Positions 42,644 through 51,752 of a stretch of DNA of 64,000 bases are shown here, piece by piece (position 1 is the first letter of the stretch; each line of letters begins with the position of its first letter). This DNA is from Arcicella aurantiaca. GTDB taxonomy: Bacteria > Bacteroidota > Bacteroidia > Cytophagales > Spirosomataceae. The notes beneath the pieces are model-generated. The model ran no database searches, had not been told where the DNA came from, and saw only the letters and a list, made by a program, of their open reading frames with translations. Made by a program: the position numbers and the translations under genes. The stretch is from the NCBI RefSeq assembly GCF_003148625.1, contig NZ_QGGO01000031.1, positions 1 through 64,000 on the forward strand, written 5' to 3'.

Positions 42644-44242
42644 ATGAAAAAAACAATTATTGCCCTTTCTTTAGCCCTTAGCACTTGTTTGGGAGTAAAT
42701 GCCCAAATTCAAACGGGCGAAAATGTAGCTGTAACTTCTACCGATGCGGGTAAAGTTCGTGGCTATATTCACAACAATATTGTTACGTATAAAGGCATTC
42801 CGTATGCCGAAGCCAAACGCTTTGAAGCCCCACAAAAACCTAAATCATGGTCGGGAGTTCGTAGCTCTTTAGCTTATGGGCCTGTTGCCCCTCTCCTCGA
42901 CCCTACAACCAGTGTAATGGATGAAGGTGAATTTGTTTTCAACCATAGTTGGGGATTTACAAACGAAGATTGTATGCGTATCAATGTATGGACTCCAAGT
43001 ACCAATGATGGGAAAAAACGTCCAGTTATGTTTTGGATTCATGGAGGTGGTTTTACGGCTGGTTCATCACAAGAATTACCTTCTTACGATGGTGAAAACT
43101 TAGCGAAAAAAGGCGATGTTGTAGTAGTTTCAATCAATCATCGTTTAAATATTTTAGGCTTTTTAGATTTATCAGCCTATGGCGAAAAATATAAGCAATC
43201 TGCCAACTCAAGTGTTTTAGACATGAAAGCGGCTTTGGAATGGGTCAAAACAAACATTTCAAATTTCGGGGGTGACCCAAATAATGTAACGATTTTCGGA
43301 CAGTCGGGTGGTGGAGCAAAGGTAAATACTTTGATGGCAATGCCGTCGGCAAAAGGATTATTCCACAAAGCCATCAATCAAAGTGGTGCGTTCCGTACTG
43401 CTATGCTTGATAAAACTACAACACAGGCAATTGGAGCAGAAGTAATGAAAGAATTAGGACTTTCAGCAGATAAAGTCGATGAGATTCAAAAAGTACCTTT
43501 TCAAACATTAAGCGATGCAGGAAAAAAAGCCCTTAAAACCGTTGCGGATAAAATGAAAGCTGAAGGAAAACCTGTAATTGGTTTTGGATTAAGCTGGGGT
43601 CCAAGTGCCGACGGCGAAGTATTGCCTTATCAATTGTTCTCAAACGAAGCATTTGAGTTGTCAAAAAATGTTCCTTTGATGATTGGCACTACGGTTAATG
43701 AATTTATGCCGTTCAGAGGTGGCTTGCCCAAAGGAACAACTCAAGAGCAAGCAGTTGAAGCTATCAAGAAAACGTATGGAGCTAAAGCCGACGCTTACAT
43801 CTCTGCCGTTCAAAAGGCATATCCCAATGCCAAACCTGCTGAGTTAATGGATTATGATGTAACGTTTAGACCAGGAGCAGTTGTGCAGGCAAATCAAAAA
43901 TCAGCTTTGGCAGGAGGTTCGCCTGTATATATGTACTTATTCGACTGGCAATCGCCCGTAATGGATGGTAAATACAAAGCGGTTCACTGCATGGAAATCC
44001 CTTTCGTTTTTGATAACATCGCTCGTTGCGAAGAAATGACTGGTGGCAATAAAGATGCTTATTTATTAGCTGCAAAAATGAGTCAGGCATGGTTAAATTT
44101 TGCGAAAACGGGCAATCCAAATCACAAAGATTTACCAAAATGGGATGCGTATAATGCAAGTAATACAACTACCATGCACTTTGACAATACTTGTACTGTA
44201 AAACCACAAATGGATAAAGAATTATTTGAAGTAGTGAAATAG
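42644..44242 (+). CDS. Secreted type-B carboxylesterase, second copy
   Basis: 532 residues with a signal peptide (ends VNAQ). Type-B features are VTYKGIPYAEAKRFEAPQKP, EDCMRINVWTP, WIHGGGFTAGSSQ (oxyanion) and nucleophile Ser221 in FGQSGGGAKV (the common form is GESAG). The C-terminal His is in YKAVHCMEIPFVFDN, followed by WLNFAKTGNPNH. It closes the plus-strand series, 34 bases after the AtuA small domain, so an ester and acid handling role fits. The different nucleophile motif suggests a substrate distinct from that of 29918-31552. Confidence 0.92.
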   Translation: MKKTIIALSLALSTCLGVNAQIQTGENVAVTSTDAGKVRGYIHNNIVTYKGIPYAEAKRFEAPQKPKSWSGVRSSLAYGPVAPLLDPTTSVMDEGEFVFNHSWGFTNEDCMRINVWTPSTNDGKKRPVMFWIHGGGFTAGSSQELPSYDGENLAKKGDVVVVSINHRLNILGFLDLSAYGEKYKQSANSSVLDMKAALEWVKTNISNFGGDPNNVTIFGQSGGGAKVNTLMAMPSAKGLFHKAINQSGAFRTAMLDKTTTQAIGAEVMKELGLSADKVDEIQKVPFQTLSDAGKKALKTVADKMKAEGKPVIGFGLSWGPSADGEVLPYQLFSNEAFELSKNVPLMIGTTVNEFMPFRGGLPKGTTQEQAVEAIKKTYGAKADAYISAVQKAYPNAKPAELMDYDVTFRPGAVVQANQKSALAGGSPVYMYLFDWQSPVMDGKYKAVHCMEIPFVFDNIARCEEMTGGNKDAYLLAAKMSQAWLNFAKTGNPNHKDLPKWDAYNASNTTTMHFDNTCTVKPQMDKELFEVVK

Positions 44243-44386
44243 TGAAAAGCGATTAGCGAAAATAGCGAATAGCGAAATGGGCTGTGTAACCCTCGCTATT
44301 CGCTATTTTAGTTTCTGACTTCACAAACGCCATTCGCTATCTTCGCTTTTAACCTCGCTATTCGCTATCTTCGCTAATTCAAAACT
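44243..44386. repeat. Inverted AGCGAATAGCGA / TCGCTATTCGCT short-repeat cluster
   Basis: Directly after the esterase stop, AGCGAA-type units run on one strand (44249-44277) and then their complements (44290-44378). They form a stem of simple repeats like the TTTATGAG array at 28347-28734. A small relative occurs at 62343-62370. Confidence 0.7.
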
Positions 44387-44396
44387 AATCAACAAA

Positions 44397-44427
44397 AAAA
44401 CGTCCGAAGCAAAGCTTCGGACGTTTT
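44397..44427. terminator. Strong bidirectional terminator
   Basis: Perfect 14-base stem AAAACGTCCGAAGC / GCTTCGGACGTTTT with an AAA loop, T-run on one side and A-run on the other. It sits between the plus-strand esterase series and the minus-strand hypothetical gene and serves both. Confidence 0.9.
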
Positions 44428-44486
44428 GGTATCACCTAACCACTAAATATAATCTTGTCAAATGATAATTTATTTATTCATTTGTT

Positions 44487-45032
44487 TTAAAATCTTGCTT
44501 TAAATCTTGCTGATTCTAACTGAGCTTGTTTCCCTTCAGAATTATTAGCAATTATTATCAACTCCCCTTCTACTTCATCTTTAGTCAATTTGGTAATATT
44601 TACTCTACCAACCCCATTCTTCAATCCCTCATCATTTGCTAAAGTTGTTTGGTAAAAATTACTTTCTTCACGGAATTGGTTAACATCTTTTATTAAATTT
44701 CCAACATTTTGTAAATCTCCTTCACCGGGAATAAAAAACGTTCCTCTCTCATTGGCATTATATAATTTAACAAATACTGATTCTGGAGAATTATTATCGG
44801 TTACTACAATTGTCAAAACGGTTACCCCACGCTCAGCACTTCTTTTTACTTGTATTTTATCAGAATATAATTTATGATTGGATATGCTATCAAAACTAAT
44901 TTTCCCAGAGAAAAACCCTTGAGATGATTTTACTGAAGAGTCTAAATTTCGGCTATAAGTAATAATAGTTACCACCGAAAGTAGTAACACAGATATAACA
45001 ATGAGTGGATTATTTTTAAACAGCTTTTTCAT
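44487..45032 (-). CDS. Hypothetical protein with N-terminal membrane anchor
   Basis: 181 residues. Residues about 9-28 (PLIVISVLLLSVVTIITYSR) form a signal anchor. The rest is a beta-rich region outside the membrane, with VLTIVVTDNN, TFFIPGEGDL and GRVNITKLTKDEVEGELIII. The pattern recalls small Bacteroidota proteins of the DUF6252 type that follow a beta-sandwich, but I am not sure of the family. Monocistronic, between the terminator at 44397 and the gcvP promoter region. The function is unknown. Confidence 0.75.
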   Translation of the reverse strand: MKKLFKNNPLIVISVLLLSVVTIITYSRNLDSSVKSSQGFFSGKISFDSISNHKLYSDKIQVKRSAERGVTVLTIVVTDNNSPESVFVKLYNANERGTFFIPGEGDLQNVGNLIKDVNQFREESNFYQTTLANDEGLKNGVGRVNITKLTKDEVEGELIIIANNSEGKQAQLESARFKARF

Positions 45033-45529
45033 AGGTTTTAAAATCTGACTATAAAAGTAAAATATCGGGCAAATAATAACTAATTATAGAAATTTGTATT
45101 TTTCCTATATTTCACTTACAAAACTACTGTCTTTTACCCATTAAGTCAATAGAGAATACCTTTAGTTATTATTTAAAATTATTAAACGGTCAAGAAATTA
45201 CTTTAGGGTCTTTGGCAATTTCAATGTATTATCTATTTATAAAGAAATTAGTTGGTTACTATATTATCAACCGTCATATATATTATATTACTGAGACGCT
45301 GAAAAAAGTAAAATGGTTGTTTATGTCAAAAATAAATTATGTAAAACTTAACAATACAATGTTTTTTGCATAATTCTAATATTTTTTAGAACACAAAAGC
45401 ACTCATTTATTTTATTGAACAAAATAATTTAACACCCTGTTAATCTGAGACTTTACAATATCGTGTTTGAAATTAATTCTTTGTAAATTTGTGTCAGTTT
45501 TTTGAAACAATACCCTTTTTTCTCCCAAA
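45033..45529. other. 497-base divergent gap upstream of gcvP
   Basis: AT-rich, with no gene, no strong repeat and no visible tandem glycine riboswitch. The only readable signal is the gcvP -7 box at 45484-45491. Confidence 0.6.
45484..45491 (+). promoter_or_regulatory. gcvP -7 box (Bacteroidota type)
   Basis: TAAATTTG matches TAnnTTTG and lies 38 bases before the gcvP ATG. The usual TTG about 19 bases upstream is not present, so the promoter may be weak or activated. Confidence 0.5.
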
Positions 45530-48415
45530 ATGAAGATAAACTTTCAGTATCAAGAAAAATTTGAGAATCGTCATAACAATTCTAACGTAGCTGACCGCAA
45601 GGAAATGCTTGATATTATTGGAGTAGATTCTATCGAAACACTCATCAATCAAACTGTTCCTCCTGCTATTCATTTACCTAAGCCGCTGAACTTACCAGAA
45701 GCAAAATCTGAAGCTCAATTTTTGAAAGATTTCAAGAAATTAGCTCAGATGAATGACACTTTTAAGTCGCATATCGGAATGGGTTATTACGATACTTACA
45801 CGCCAGCCGTGATTTTACGTAACATTCTTGAAAATCCAGCTTGGTACACTGCTTATACACCGTATCAAGCAGAAATTGCACAAGGTCGTTTAGAAATGTT
45901 GTTGAATTATCAAACAATGATTATCGACCTTACGGGTATGGAAATTGCCAATGCTTCTCTTTTAGATGAAGGAACGGCTGCCGCAGAAGCCATGACGATG
46001 TTGCACGGACAAAGAAAAGGGGCAAAGAAAAATGCAGAAGCATTTTTTGTTTCAGACCTTTGCCATCCACAAACTATTGATGTTTTGAAAACTCGTGCTT
46101 TGCCACTTGGAATTGAAATTATCGTTGGCGACCACCGTAAAGTTGATTTAACACAAGAGAAAATCTACGGAATGATTGTCCAATATCCTGCTGGAGATGG
46201 ACAACTTTTTGATTATACTTCCCTTATTGAATCTGCCCACGAATTAGGAATTAACGTAGTTGTTGCCGCTGATTTATTAGCTTTAACACTATTGAAATCT
46301 CCAGGTGAAATGGGTGCTGATGCCGTAATTGGTACTTCACAACGCTTTGGTGTACCAATGGGTTTTGGAGGTCCTCATGCCGCTTTCTTTGCCACTAAAG
46401 ATGAATTCAAACGTCATATTCCAGGGCGTATCATTGGTGTTTCTATGGATGCACAAGGAAATCGGGCATTACGTATGGCATTACAAACACGTGAGCAACA
46501 TATTCGTCGTGAAAAAGCGACTTCAAATATTTGTACTGCACAAGTTTTATTGTCGGTAATGGCAGCAGCTTATGCTATTTATCATGGGCCAGAAGGCTTA
46601 AAAGCTATTGCAGAACGTGTACACGGTTTAACAAAATTAACTGCTTTAGCTCTTGAAAAATTAGGCTATAAAATTGAAACAAGTGCCTATTTTGATACCA
46701 TCAAAGTAAATATCAATGAAGATGAAACTCATTTGAAAAAAGAAGCTTTAGCAAACGGTATCAACTTTAGGTATTATGATGACTATAAATACATCGGTAT
46801 TTCTTTAGATGAAACTTGTACGCTTGAAGACGTTCAAAATATTATTTCAGTTTTTGAAAAAATCGGAACGGCAGAAGTTGAATTATCATCACTTTTCGAC
46901 CAAGTTGATTATGCTTTCGGAAAATCATTCAACCGTACTTCTGATTTCTTAACGCATCCTGTTTTCAATAGCTATCATTCTGAGCATGAAATGCTTAGAT
47001 ATTTAAAGCAATTGGAAAACAAAGACCTTTCAATGGTTCATTCAATGATTTCATTGGGTTCATGTACGATGAAATTGAATGCAACTACCGAAATGATTCC
47101 TGTAACATGGCCAGAATTTGGAAATATTCACCCATTTGCTCCTAAAAGCCAAGTACAAGGTTATACCGCCATGATTGGTGATTTGAACGATTGGCTTAGT
47201 GAAATTACAGGTTTTGCGGCGATGTCATTCCAACCAAATTCTGGAGCTCAAGGTGAATACGCTGGTTTGATGGTTATTCGTGCTTATCATGAATCTCGTG
47301 GAGATTTCCACCGTAATGTTGCCTTAATTCCTTCGTCGGCACACGGAACAAACCCAGCGTCTGCGGTAATGGCAGGTATGAAAGTGGTTGTTACAAAATG
47401 CGACGAAAACGGAAATATCGACCTTATTGATTTAAGAGAAAAAGCACAATTGCACGCTGATAACTTATCTTGTTTGATGGTAACGTATCCATCAACGCAC
47501 GGAGTTTTTGAAGAATCAATCAAAGAAATTTGCTCGATGATTCATGAATTTGGCGGACAAGTTTATATGGACGGTGCCAATATGAATGCTCAAGTAGGTT
47601 TAACTTCTCCTGCAACAATCGGAGCAGATGTTTGTCACTTAAACTTACACAAAACCTTCTGTATTCCTCACGGTGGGGGTGGCCCAGGAATGGGACCAAT
47701 CGGCGTAGCGAAACAATTAGTACCATTCTTACCAAGTCATGCGGTTGTTTCAAAAGTTGGTGGAAAAGAAGGGATTTCGGCAGTTTCTGCAGCTCCTTAT
47801 GGTTCTGCTTCTATCCTGACAATCTCTTATGCGTATATTGCAATGATGGGAGGCGACGGTTTGAGACGTGCTACTGAAACCGCAATTTTGAATGCAAACT
47901 ATATCAAAGCTCGTTTAGAAGCACATTATCCTGTGCTTTATACAGGTTCGCAAGGACGTTGTGCCCATGAAATGATTTTGGATTGTCGTCCACTTAAAAT
48001 TTCAGCAGGTGTTGAAGCAGAAGATATTGCCAAACGTTTGATGGATTATGGTTTCCACGCACCAACGCTTTCATTCCCAGTGGCTGGAACGTTGATGATT
48101 GAACCAACTGAATCTGAATCAAAAGCAGAATTAGACCGTTTTTGCGATGCCATGATTGCGATTCGTGAAGAAATTGCGGAAGTTGAAAACGGAAATGCAG
48201 ATAAAGCAAATAACGTTTTGAAACACGCTCCACATACGCAAGCAGTGGTTTTAGCAGAAAATTGGGACAGACCATATTCTCGTGAAAAAGCTGTTTTCCC
48301 ATTGGCTTATGTAAAAGCTAATAAATTCTGGCCAACAGTTTCAAGAATTGACTCAGCTTACGGCGACCGTAATTTGGTTTGTAGCTGTTTACCAATTGAG
48401 GAATATGCTGAATAA
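45530..48415 (+). CDS. gcvP: Glycine dehydrogenase (decarboxylating), P protein
   Basis: PLP-dependent P protein of the glycine cleavage system; it decarboxylates glycine and passes the aminomethyl group to the H protein. The 961-residue product is the long single-chain form with both halves fused. N-terminal [20 protein letters not shown] and the Gly-rich C half [20 protein letters not shown], with PLP-binding Lys708, are diagnostic. The other gcv genes are not in the window, so it is transcribed alone. Confidence 0.98.
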   Translation: MKINFQYQEKFENRHNNSNVADRKEMLDIIGVDSIETLINQTVPPAIHLPKPLNLPEAKSEAQFLKDFKKLAQMNDTFKSHIGMGYYDTYTPAVILRNILENPAWYTAYTPYQAEIAQGRLEMLLNYQTMIIDLTGMEIANASLLDEGTAAAEAMTMLHGQRKGAKKNAEAFFVSDLCHPQTIDVLKTRALPLGIEIIVGDHRKVDLTQEKIYGMIVQYPAGDGQLFDYTSLIESAHELGINVVVAADLLALTLLKSPGEMGADAVIGTSQRFGVPMGFGGPHAAFFATKDEFKRHIPGRIIGVSMDAQGNRALRMALQTREQHIRREKATSNICTAQVLLSVMAAAYAIYHGPEGLKAIAERVHGLTKLTALALEKLGYKIETSAYFDTIKVNINEDETHLKKEALANGINFRYYDDYKYIGISLDETCTLEDVQNIISVFEKIGTAEVELSSLFDQVDYAFGKSFNRTSDFLTHPVFNSYHSEHEMLRYLKQLENKDLSMVHSMISLGSCTMKLNATTEMIPVTWPEFGNIHPFAPKSQVQGYTAMIGDLNDWLSEITGFAAMSFQPNSGAQGEYAGLMVIRAYHESRGDFHRNVALIPSSAHGTNPASAVMAGMKVVVTKCDENGNIDLIDLREKAQLHADNLSCLMVTYPSTHGVFEESIKEICSMIHEFGGQVYMDGANMNAQVGLTSPATIGADVCHLNLHKTFCIPHGGGGPGMGPIGVAKQLVPFLPSHAVVSKVGGKEGISAVSAAPYGSASILTISYAYIAMMGGDGLRRATETAILNANYIKARLEAHYPVLYTGSQGRCAHEMILDCRPLKISAGVEAEDIAKRLMDYGFHAPTLSFPVAGTLMIEPTESESKAELDRFCDAMIAIREEIAEVENGNADKANNVLKHAPHTQAVVLAENWDRPYSREKAVFPLAYVKANKFWPTVSRIDSAYGDRNLVCSCLPIEEYAE

Positions 48416-48436
48416 ACTTTTTCTTTTTTAGAAATG

Positions 48437-48472
48437 AAGGGAGGAATGGTTTAAAAACTGTTTCTCCCTTTT
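48437..48472 (+). terminator. gcvP terminator
   Basis: AAGGGAG (48437-48443) pairs with CTCCCTT (48464-48470), with inner GTTT / AAAC pairing and a following T-run, 22 bases after the gcvP stop. Confidence 0.7.
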
Positions 48473-48487
48473 CGATTTATAGGGCAA

Positions 48488-48516
48488 ATTAGCCAACTTT
48501 TAAAAAGTTGGCTAAT
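48488..48516. repeat. Palindrome, TTAGCCAACTTTT family
   Basis: 14-base arms (48488-48501 and 48503-48516) pair perfectly around one A. It is related to the larger palindrome at 16073-16110, and it lies in front of the acetyltransferase start at 48538, arguing against the upstream TTG start at 48508. Confidence 0.85.
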
Positions 48517-48537
48517 CTCTCAACCCAACCCAACAAT

Positions 48538-49023
48538 ATGCCAAACATCAACATTCGTCAAATACAACCACAGGACAACCGAGAATTAGCTACAATTATT
48601 AGAAATTCACTCTTAGATTTTAATGCGGCAAAACAAGGAACGGTTTTTTATGACCCCACAACCGACCATTTGTTTGAGCTTTTCAGAGAACCAAAATCTA
48701 TTTATTTTATCATAGAAGTTGATGGAAAAATGGCTGGCGGAGCAGGTGTTTTTCCAACCGAAAACCTACCAGAGGATACTTGTGAATTAGTAAAACTTTA
48801 TCTCAAAGCTGATTTTAGAGGTTTGGGCTTAGGCAAAACGTTATTAAATCGTTGTTTTGAGGCGGCTAAAGAATTGGGTTACACAAAAATGTATCTCGAA
48901 ACGCTACCTGAGTTAAATATAGCTGTACCGCTTTATGAAAAAGCAGGTTTTAGTTATCTAAATGCACCTATGGGCAACAGCGGGCATAATGGTTGCGATG
49001 TTTGGATGATTAAAGATTTATAA
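48538..49023 (+). CDS. GNAT family N-acetyltransferase
   Basis: 161 residues from the ATG at 48538; a TTG start at 48508 falls inside the palindrome. The GNAT fold is clear: INIRQIQPQDNRELATIIRN, the acetyl-CoA loop ADFRGLGLGKTLLN (R/Q-x-x-G-x-G/A) and the C-terminal PLYEKAGFSYLNAPMGNSGH. It acetylates an unknown amine on a small molecule or protein. No operon partner is nearby. Confidence 0.92.
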   Translation: MPNINIRQIQPQDNRELATIIRNSLLDFNAAKQGTVFYDPTTDHLFELFREPKSIYFIIEVDGKMAGGAGVFPTENLPEDTCELVKLYLKADFRGLGLGKTLLNRCFEAAKELGYTKMYLETLPELNIAVPLYEKAGFSYLNAPMGNSGHNGCDVWMIKDL

Positions 49024-49110
49024 AACTTTTCCATAACGAAGCCCACAACGAAACATTTGATTTCTAAGTGTTTTACGTAATTTTGCAATACAAACATTTC
49101 AAATCTATTC

Positions 49111-49632
49111 ATGAACTTAACAATCAACTCTTCAACTGAAAAGGCTGATATTTTCAATCAAATTGCCTCTGAACTCTCAGCATTAGGTTTTACAGTTTCT
49201 ACGCAAGACCAAACTCGTCCGTGGGGCGGATTCTTTGTGTTGGAAGAAAGTGACGCTGCTAAATTTGCGGCTCGTTATTTTCCACAATTAGAAATGTCGG
49301 AAATTCAGATTACCAATAAATTATCGCCGAAAATATTAGTGGTTGCTCCAAACAAACGCTTGTCGTGGCAATACCATTTTCGTCGTGCCGAAATCTGGAA
49401 AGTAATTGCAGGAACAACCGTTGGCGTTAAAATCAGCGATACCGACGAAGAATCTGACGAAGTAAAAACCTTAGAATCAGGAAGTTTTATCCAAATGGAC
49501 AAAGGCGAACGCCACCGTTTGATTGGCTTAGATGGTTGGGGCGTTGTAGCAGAAATCTGGCAACATACAGACCCAGAAAAACCATCTGACGAAGAAGATA
49601 TTGTGAGATTGCAAGATGACTTCGGTCGGTAA
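49111..49632 (+). CDS. Cupin, mannose-6-phosphate isomerase type II C-terminal-like
   Basis: 173 residues with a cupin core. RPWGGFFVLEESDAA opens it, then PNKRLSWQYHFRRAEIWKV (sugar-isomerase-like metal-site region), VGVKISDTDEESDEVKT and MDKGERHRLIGLDGWGVVAE. It resembles the C-terminal domain of type II phosphomannose isomerase without the nucleotidyltransferase half. It may isomerise or bind a sugar phosphate. Stand-alone forms exist in Bacteroidota; the substrate is not known. Confidence 0.85.
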   Translation: MNLTINSSTEKADIFNQIASELSALGFTVSTQDQTRPWGGFFVLEESDAAKFAARYFPQLEMSEIQITNKLSPKILVVAPNKRLSWQYHFRRAEIWKVIAGTTVGVKISDTDEESDEVKTLESGSFIQMDKGERHRLIGLDGWGVVAEIWQHTDPEKPSDEEDIVRLQDDFGR

Positions 49633-49635
49633 TTA

Positions 49636-49824
49636 TTTAGACCACCGATTATACGGATTAAACAGATTTACACAGATTTTTTATTATTATCGTTAGATTT
49701 TTATACAAATGTGGTGTTAGGATTTAGTATTATTAGGAGCTGTATTATCGTAATTCTTAAATCATCACTGTACTTATATTTTATCTGTGTAAATCTGTCC
49801 AATCTGTATAATCAGTGGTCTAAA
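49636..49824. repeat. Long inverted repeat between convergent genes
   Basis: Left arm 49636-49678 (TTTAGACCACCGATTATACG onward) and right arm 49783-49824 pair over about 40 bases with few mismatches. The roughly 104-base loop contains a GGTGTTAGGATTTAG phrase also seen at 40819. The right arm overlaps the stop codon of the alpha/beta-hydrolase gene, so both genes end in it. This wording is familiar from dispersed Bacteroidota repeats. Confidence 0.85.
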
Positions 49825-50629
49825 GTAAACGCTTCAAGGCACGATGATACGCTTGAAATTCTCCTAAATTTTTATGTTTACCTTCTGGAATTGTCGTTAA
49901 AATTTCAGAAGGTTTTTTGTTTAGTAATTTTGCTAATTTGATACTTGATTGGTACGGCACAACTTCATCTTTTGTGCCATGAAACAAATGAATCGGGCAT
50001 TTTACGGCTTGAATACATAAATCTGTCCGCATTTTATATCTCAATAACAAATTATATGGAAGCATTGGGAAATAACTTTCACCTACATCAATCAAACTAA
50101 AATACGGCGTTTCCAATAACAGCATTTTAGGATTATTCTCTGATGCCAAACGTGTAGCAATCCCCGTTCCCAACGACCGCCCGTAAACAACAATTTTATC
50201 TTCTGGAAAACGTTTTTTTGCCCAGCTATACACATAACGGGCGTCTGTGTGCAAGGCTTTTTCGGAAAGCGTCCCTGTTGATTTTCCAAATTCCCGATAA
50301 TCAAACATCAAGACATCATAATTATTTTTGGTAAAATCTTCAGCATATTTTCCCCAACGTTTAAGGTCATCGGCATTGCCATGAAAATAGATAATCAAGC
50401 CTTTTCTATGGGTGGAATCTGTTTTGAAATAAAGTCCATTTAGCCTCACTCCTGCTTCGGGTTCAAGCCAAATTTCTTCAAAATCGCTTTTGAATTGAAA
50501 CTGATAATCCATAGTCAATTTGGTATTTCTGAAAATGAGTTTTTCCTGAAATATAATTGCCAATGCCAATAACGCAACACAAGCTAAAACGAAGTATATA
50601 AGCACATTACGAATGATTTTCATAGACAC
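49820..50629 (-). CDS. Membrane-anchored alpha/beta-hydrolase (S33/BEM46-like)
   Basis: 269 residues with an N-terminal membrane segment (about 5-27, IRNVLIYFVLACVALLALAI). The hydrolase domain follows: IIYFHGNADDLKRWGKYAED (oxyanion), nucleophile Ser in VVYGRSLGTGIATRLA, acid Asp in LFHGTKDEVVPYQSS and His in IPEGKHKNLGE. Family members are lipases/peptidases of the BEM46/ABHD13 kind; the substrate is unknown. It converges with the cupin gene and is divergent from the TetR operon. Confidence 0.88.
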   Translation of the reverse strand: MSMKIIRNVLIYFVLACVALLALAIIFQEKLIFRNTKLTMDYQFQFKSDFEEIWLEPEAGVRLNGLYFKTDSTHRKGLIIYFHGNADDLKRWGKYAEDFTKNNYDVLMFDYREFGKSTGTLSEKALHTDARYVYSWAKKRFPEDKIVVYGRSLGTGIATRLASENNPKMLLLETPYFSLIDVGESYFPMLPYNLLLRYKMRTDLCIQAVKCPIHLFHGTKDEVVPYQSSIKLAKLLNKKPSEILTTIPEGKHKNLGEFQAYHRALKRLL

Positions 50630-51096
50630 AAAGATATAATTGATTTCGATTTTCTAAGTAATGAGACAAAATAAAACGATATTTTAAAATATCATAAATC
50701 ATTGACAATCAAGCTTATGATAATCGTAAATCGTAATCGCTACGGCGAACCGTTCTTAAATCGTCCTTGTACTTACTTACGGCTGATTTCTTAAACGCAT
50801 GTCTTTCACGTATCAATATAACCGTACAAACTATTTTTTATCCGTAAAATAGAAATACTCTTTTCTTTGCATCTTGAAATAATACAAAGTTTAATTTATA
50901 ATTATTTCTATAAAAAATATAAACAAGTCAATTTTTATCTTAAAATCAACAACTTAACACTACATTCTGACTCTCTGCAATTTTCAATTTCTAAAAAAAA
51001 TTATAAAAACTTTGAACCTTTTAAAAGTTTCCAAAGTTTTAAATCTGGAAACTTTAATTGTTTCTAAAGTTTTTAAGTCTTTTAAAATATTAAAAA
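50630..51096. other. 467-base divergent gap before the efflux operon
   Basis: AT-rich, without a credible gene. It contains a perfect 16-base palindrome GATATTTTAAAATATC (50678-50693) and an inverted repeat near the TetR start (51024-51055). Confidence 0.6.
51024..51055. promoter_or_regulatory. Possible TetR operator
   Basis: AAAGTTTCC (51024-51032) and GGAAACTTT (51047-51055) are a perfect inverted pair 14 bases apart, 42 bases before the TTG start of the TetR gene. The surroundings are full of similar AAGTTT wording, so confidence is modest. Confidence 0.4.
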
Positions 51097-51696
51097 TTGG
51101 AAATTAAAGAAAGAATAATCGCTAAAGCTCGTGAGCAATTTTTTCGTTACGGAATCAAATCCGTGACGATGGACGACATTGCGAGTGAGCTGGGCATCTC
51201 CAAAAAAACGATTTATCAGCATTTTGAAGACAAAGATGAATTGGTGTACCAATTGATGTTGACGGAAATTGCTACTGATAAATATGAGTGGAGTGAATTG
51301 AATAAAGGGTCTTCTAATGTGGTGGAGAAAACAATGAAGTCGATGGATTTATGCAAAGATTCATTCAACGAAATTAATCCTTCTGCATTTTTTGATATTA
51401 AAAAGTATCATCCTCGTACATGGAAATTATTTCAAGAACATAAAGAAAAATTTGTGCTTGAAATGATACAAAAAGACCTTATTGAAGGTGTTGAACAGGG
51501 TTATTTCAGAGCAGATATTAAGGTTGATATTTTAGCAAGAATGAGACTGGAACAAGTAGAAATGGGTTTTGACCCCAATATTTTTCCTCCAAGCAAATTC
51601 AAAATAGTTGATGTTCAACTCACTTTACTCGACCACTTCATGAGAGGTATGCTCACCGAAAAAGGCTTAGAAATTTATCAACATTACCAATTATAA
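51097..51696 (+). CDS. TetR family regulator of the efflux operon
   Basis: 199 residues. The TetR helix-turn-helix covers about residues 5-50: IKERIIAKAREQFFRYGIKS, MDDIASELGISKKTIYQHFE and KDELVYQLM. The start must be the TTG at 51097, since the helix-turn-helix begins at once and an in-frame stop lies two codons upstream. The C-terminal ligand domain is typical. It is transcribed 56 bases ahead of the TolC-adaptor-pump genes, so it probably represses them and itself. The inducer is unknown. Confidence 0.92.
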   Translation: MEIKERIIAKAREQFFRYGIKSVTMDDIASELGISKKTIYQHFEDKDELVYQLMLTEIATDKYEWSELNKGSSNVVEKTMKSMDLCKDSFNEINPSAFFDIKKYHPRTWKLFQEHKEKFVLEMIQKDLIEGVEQGYFRADIKVDILARMRLEQVEMGFDPNIFPPSKFKIVDVQLTLLDHFMRGMLTEKGLEIYQHYQL

Positions 51697-51752
51697 AACG
51701 ATTTTATTAAACAGTACACAAAGCGGTCTAATACCACAAAAACAAACACAAA

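Noticed and set aside
45033-45529. Glycine riboswitch upstream of gcvP
   Set aside because: I looked for paired aptamer-like conserved stems in this gap and saw none; the region is AT-rich and unstructured.
50678-50693. 16-base palindrome GATATTTTAAAATATC as an operator
   Set aside because: Such AT palindromes arise easily in AT-rich gaps and it is far from both starts.
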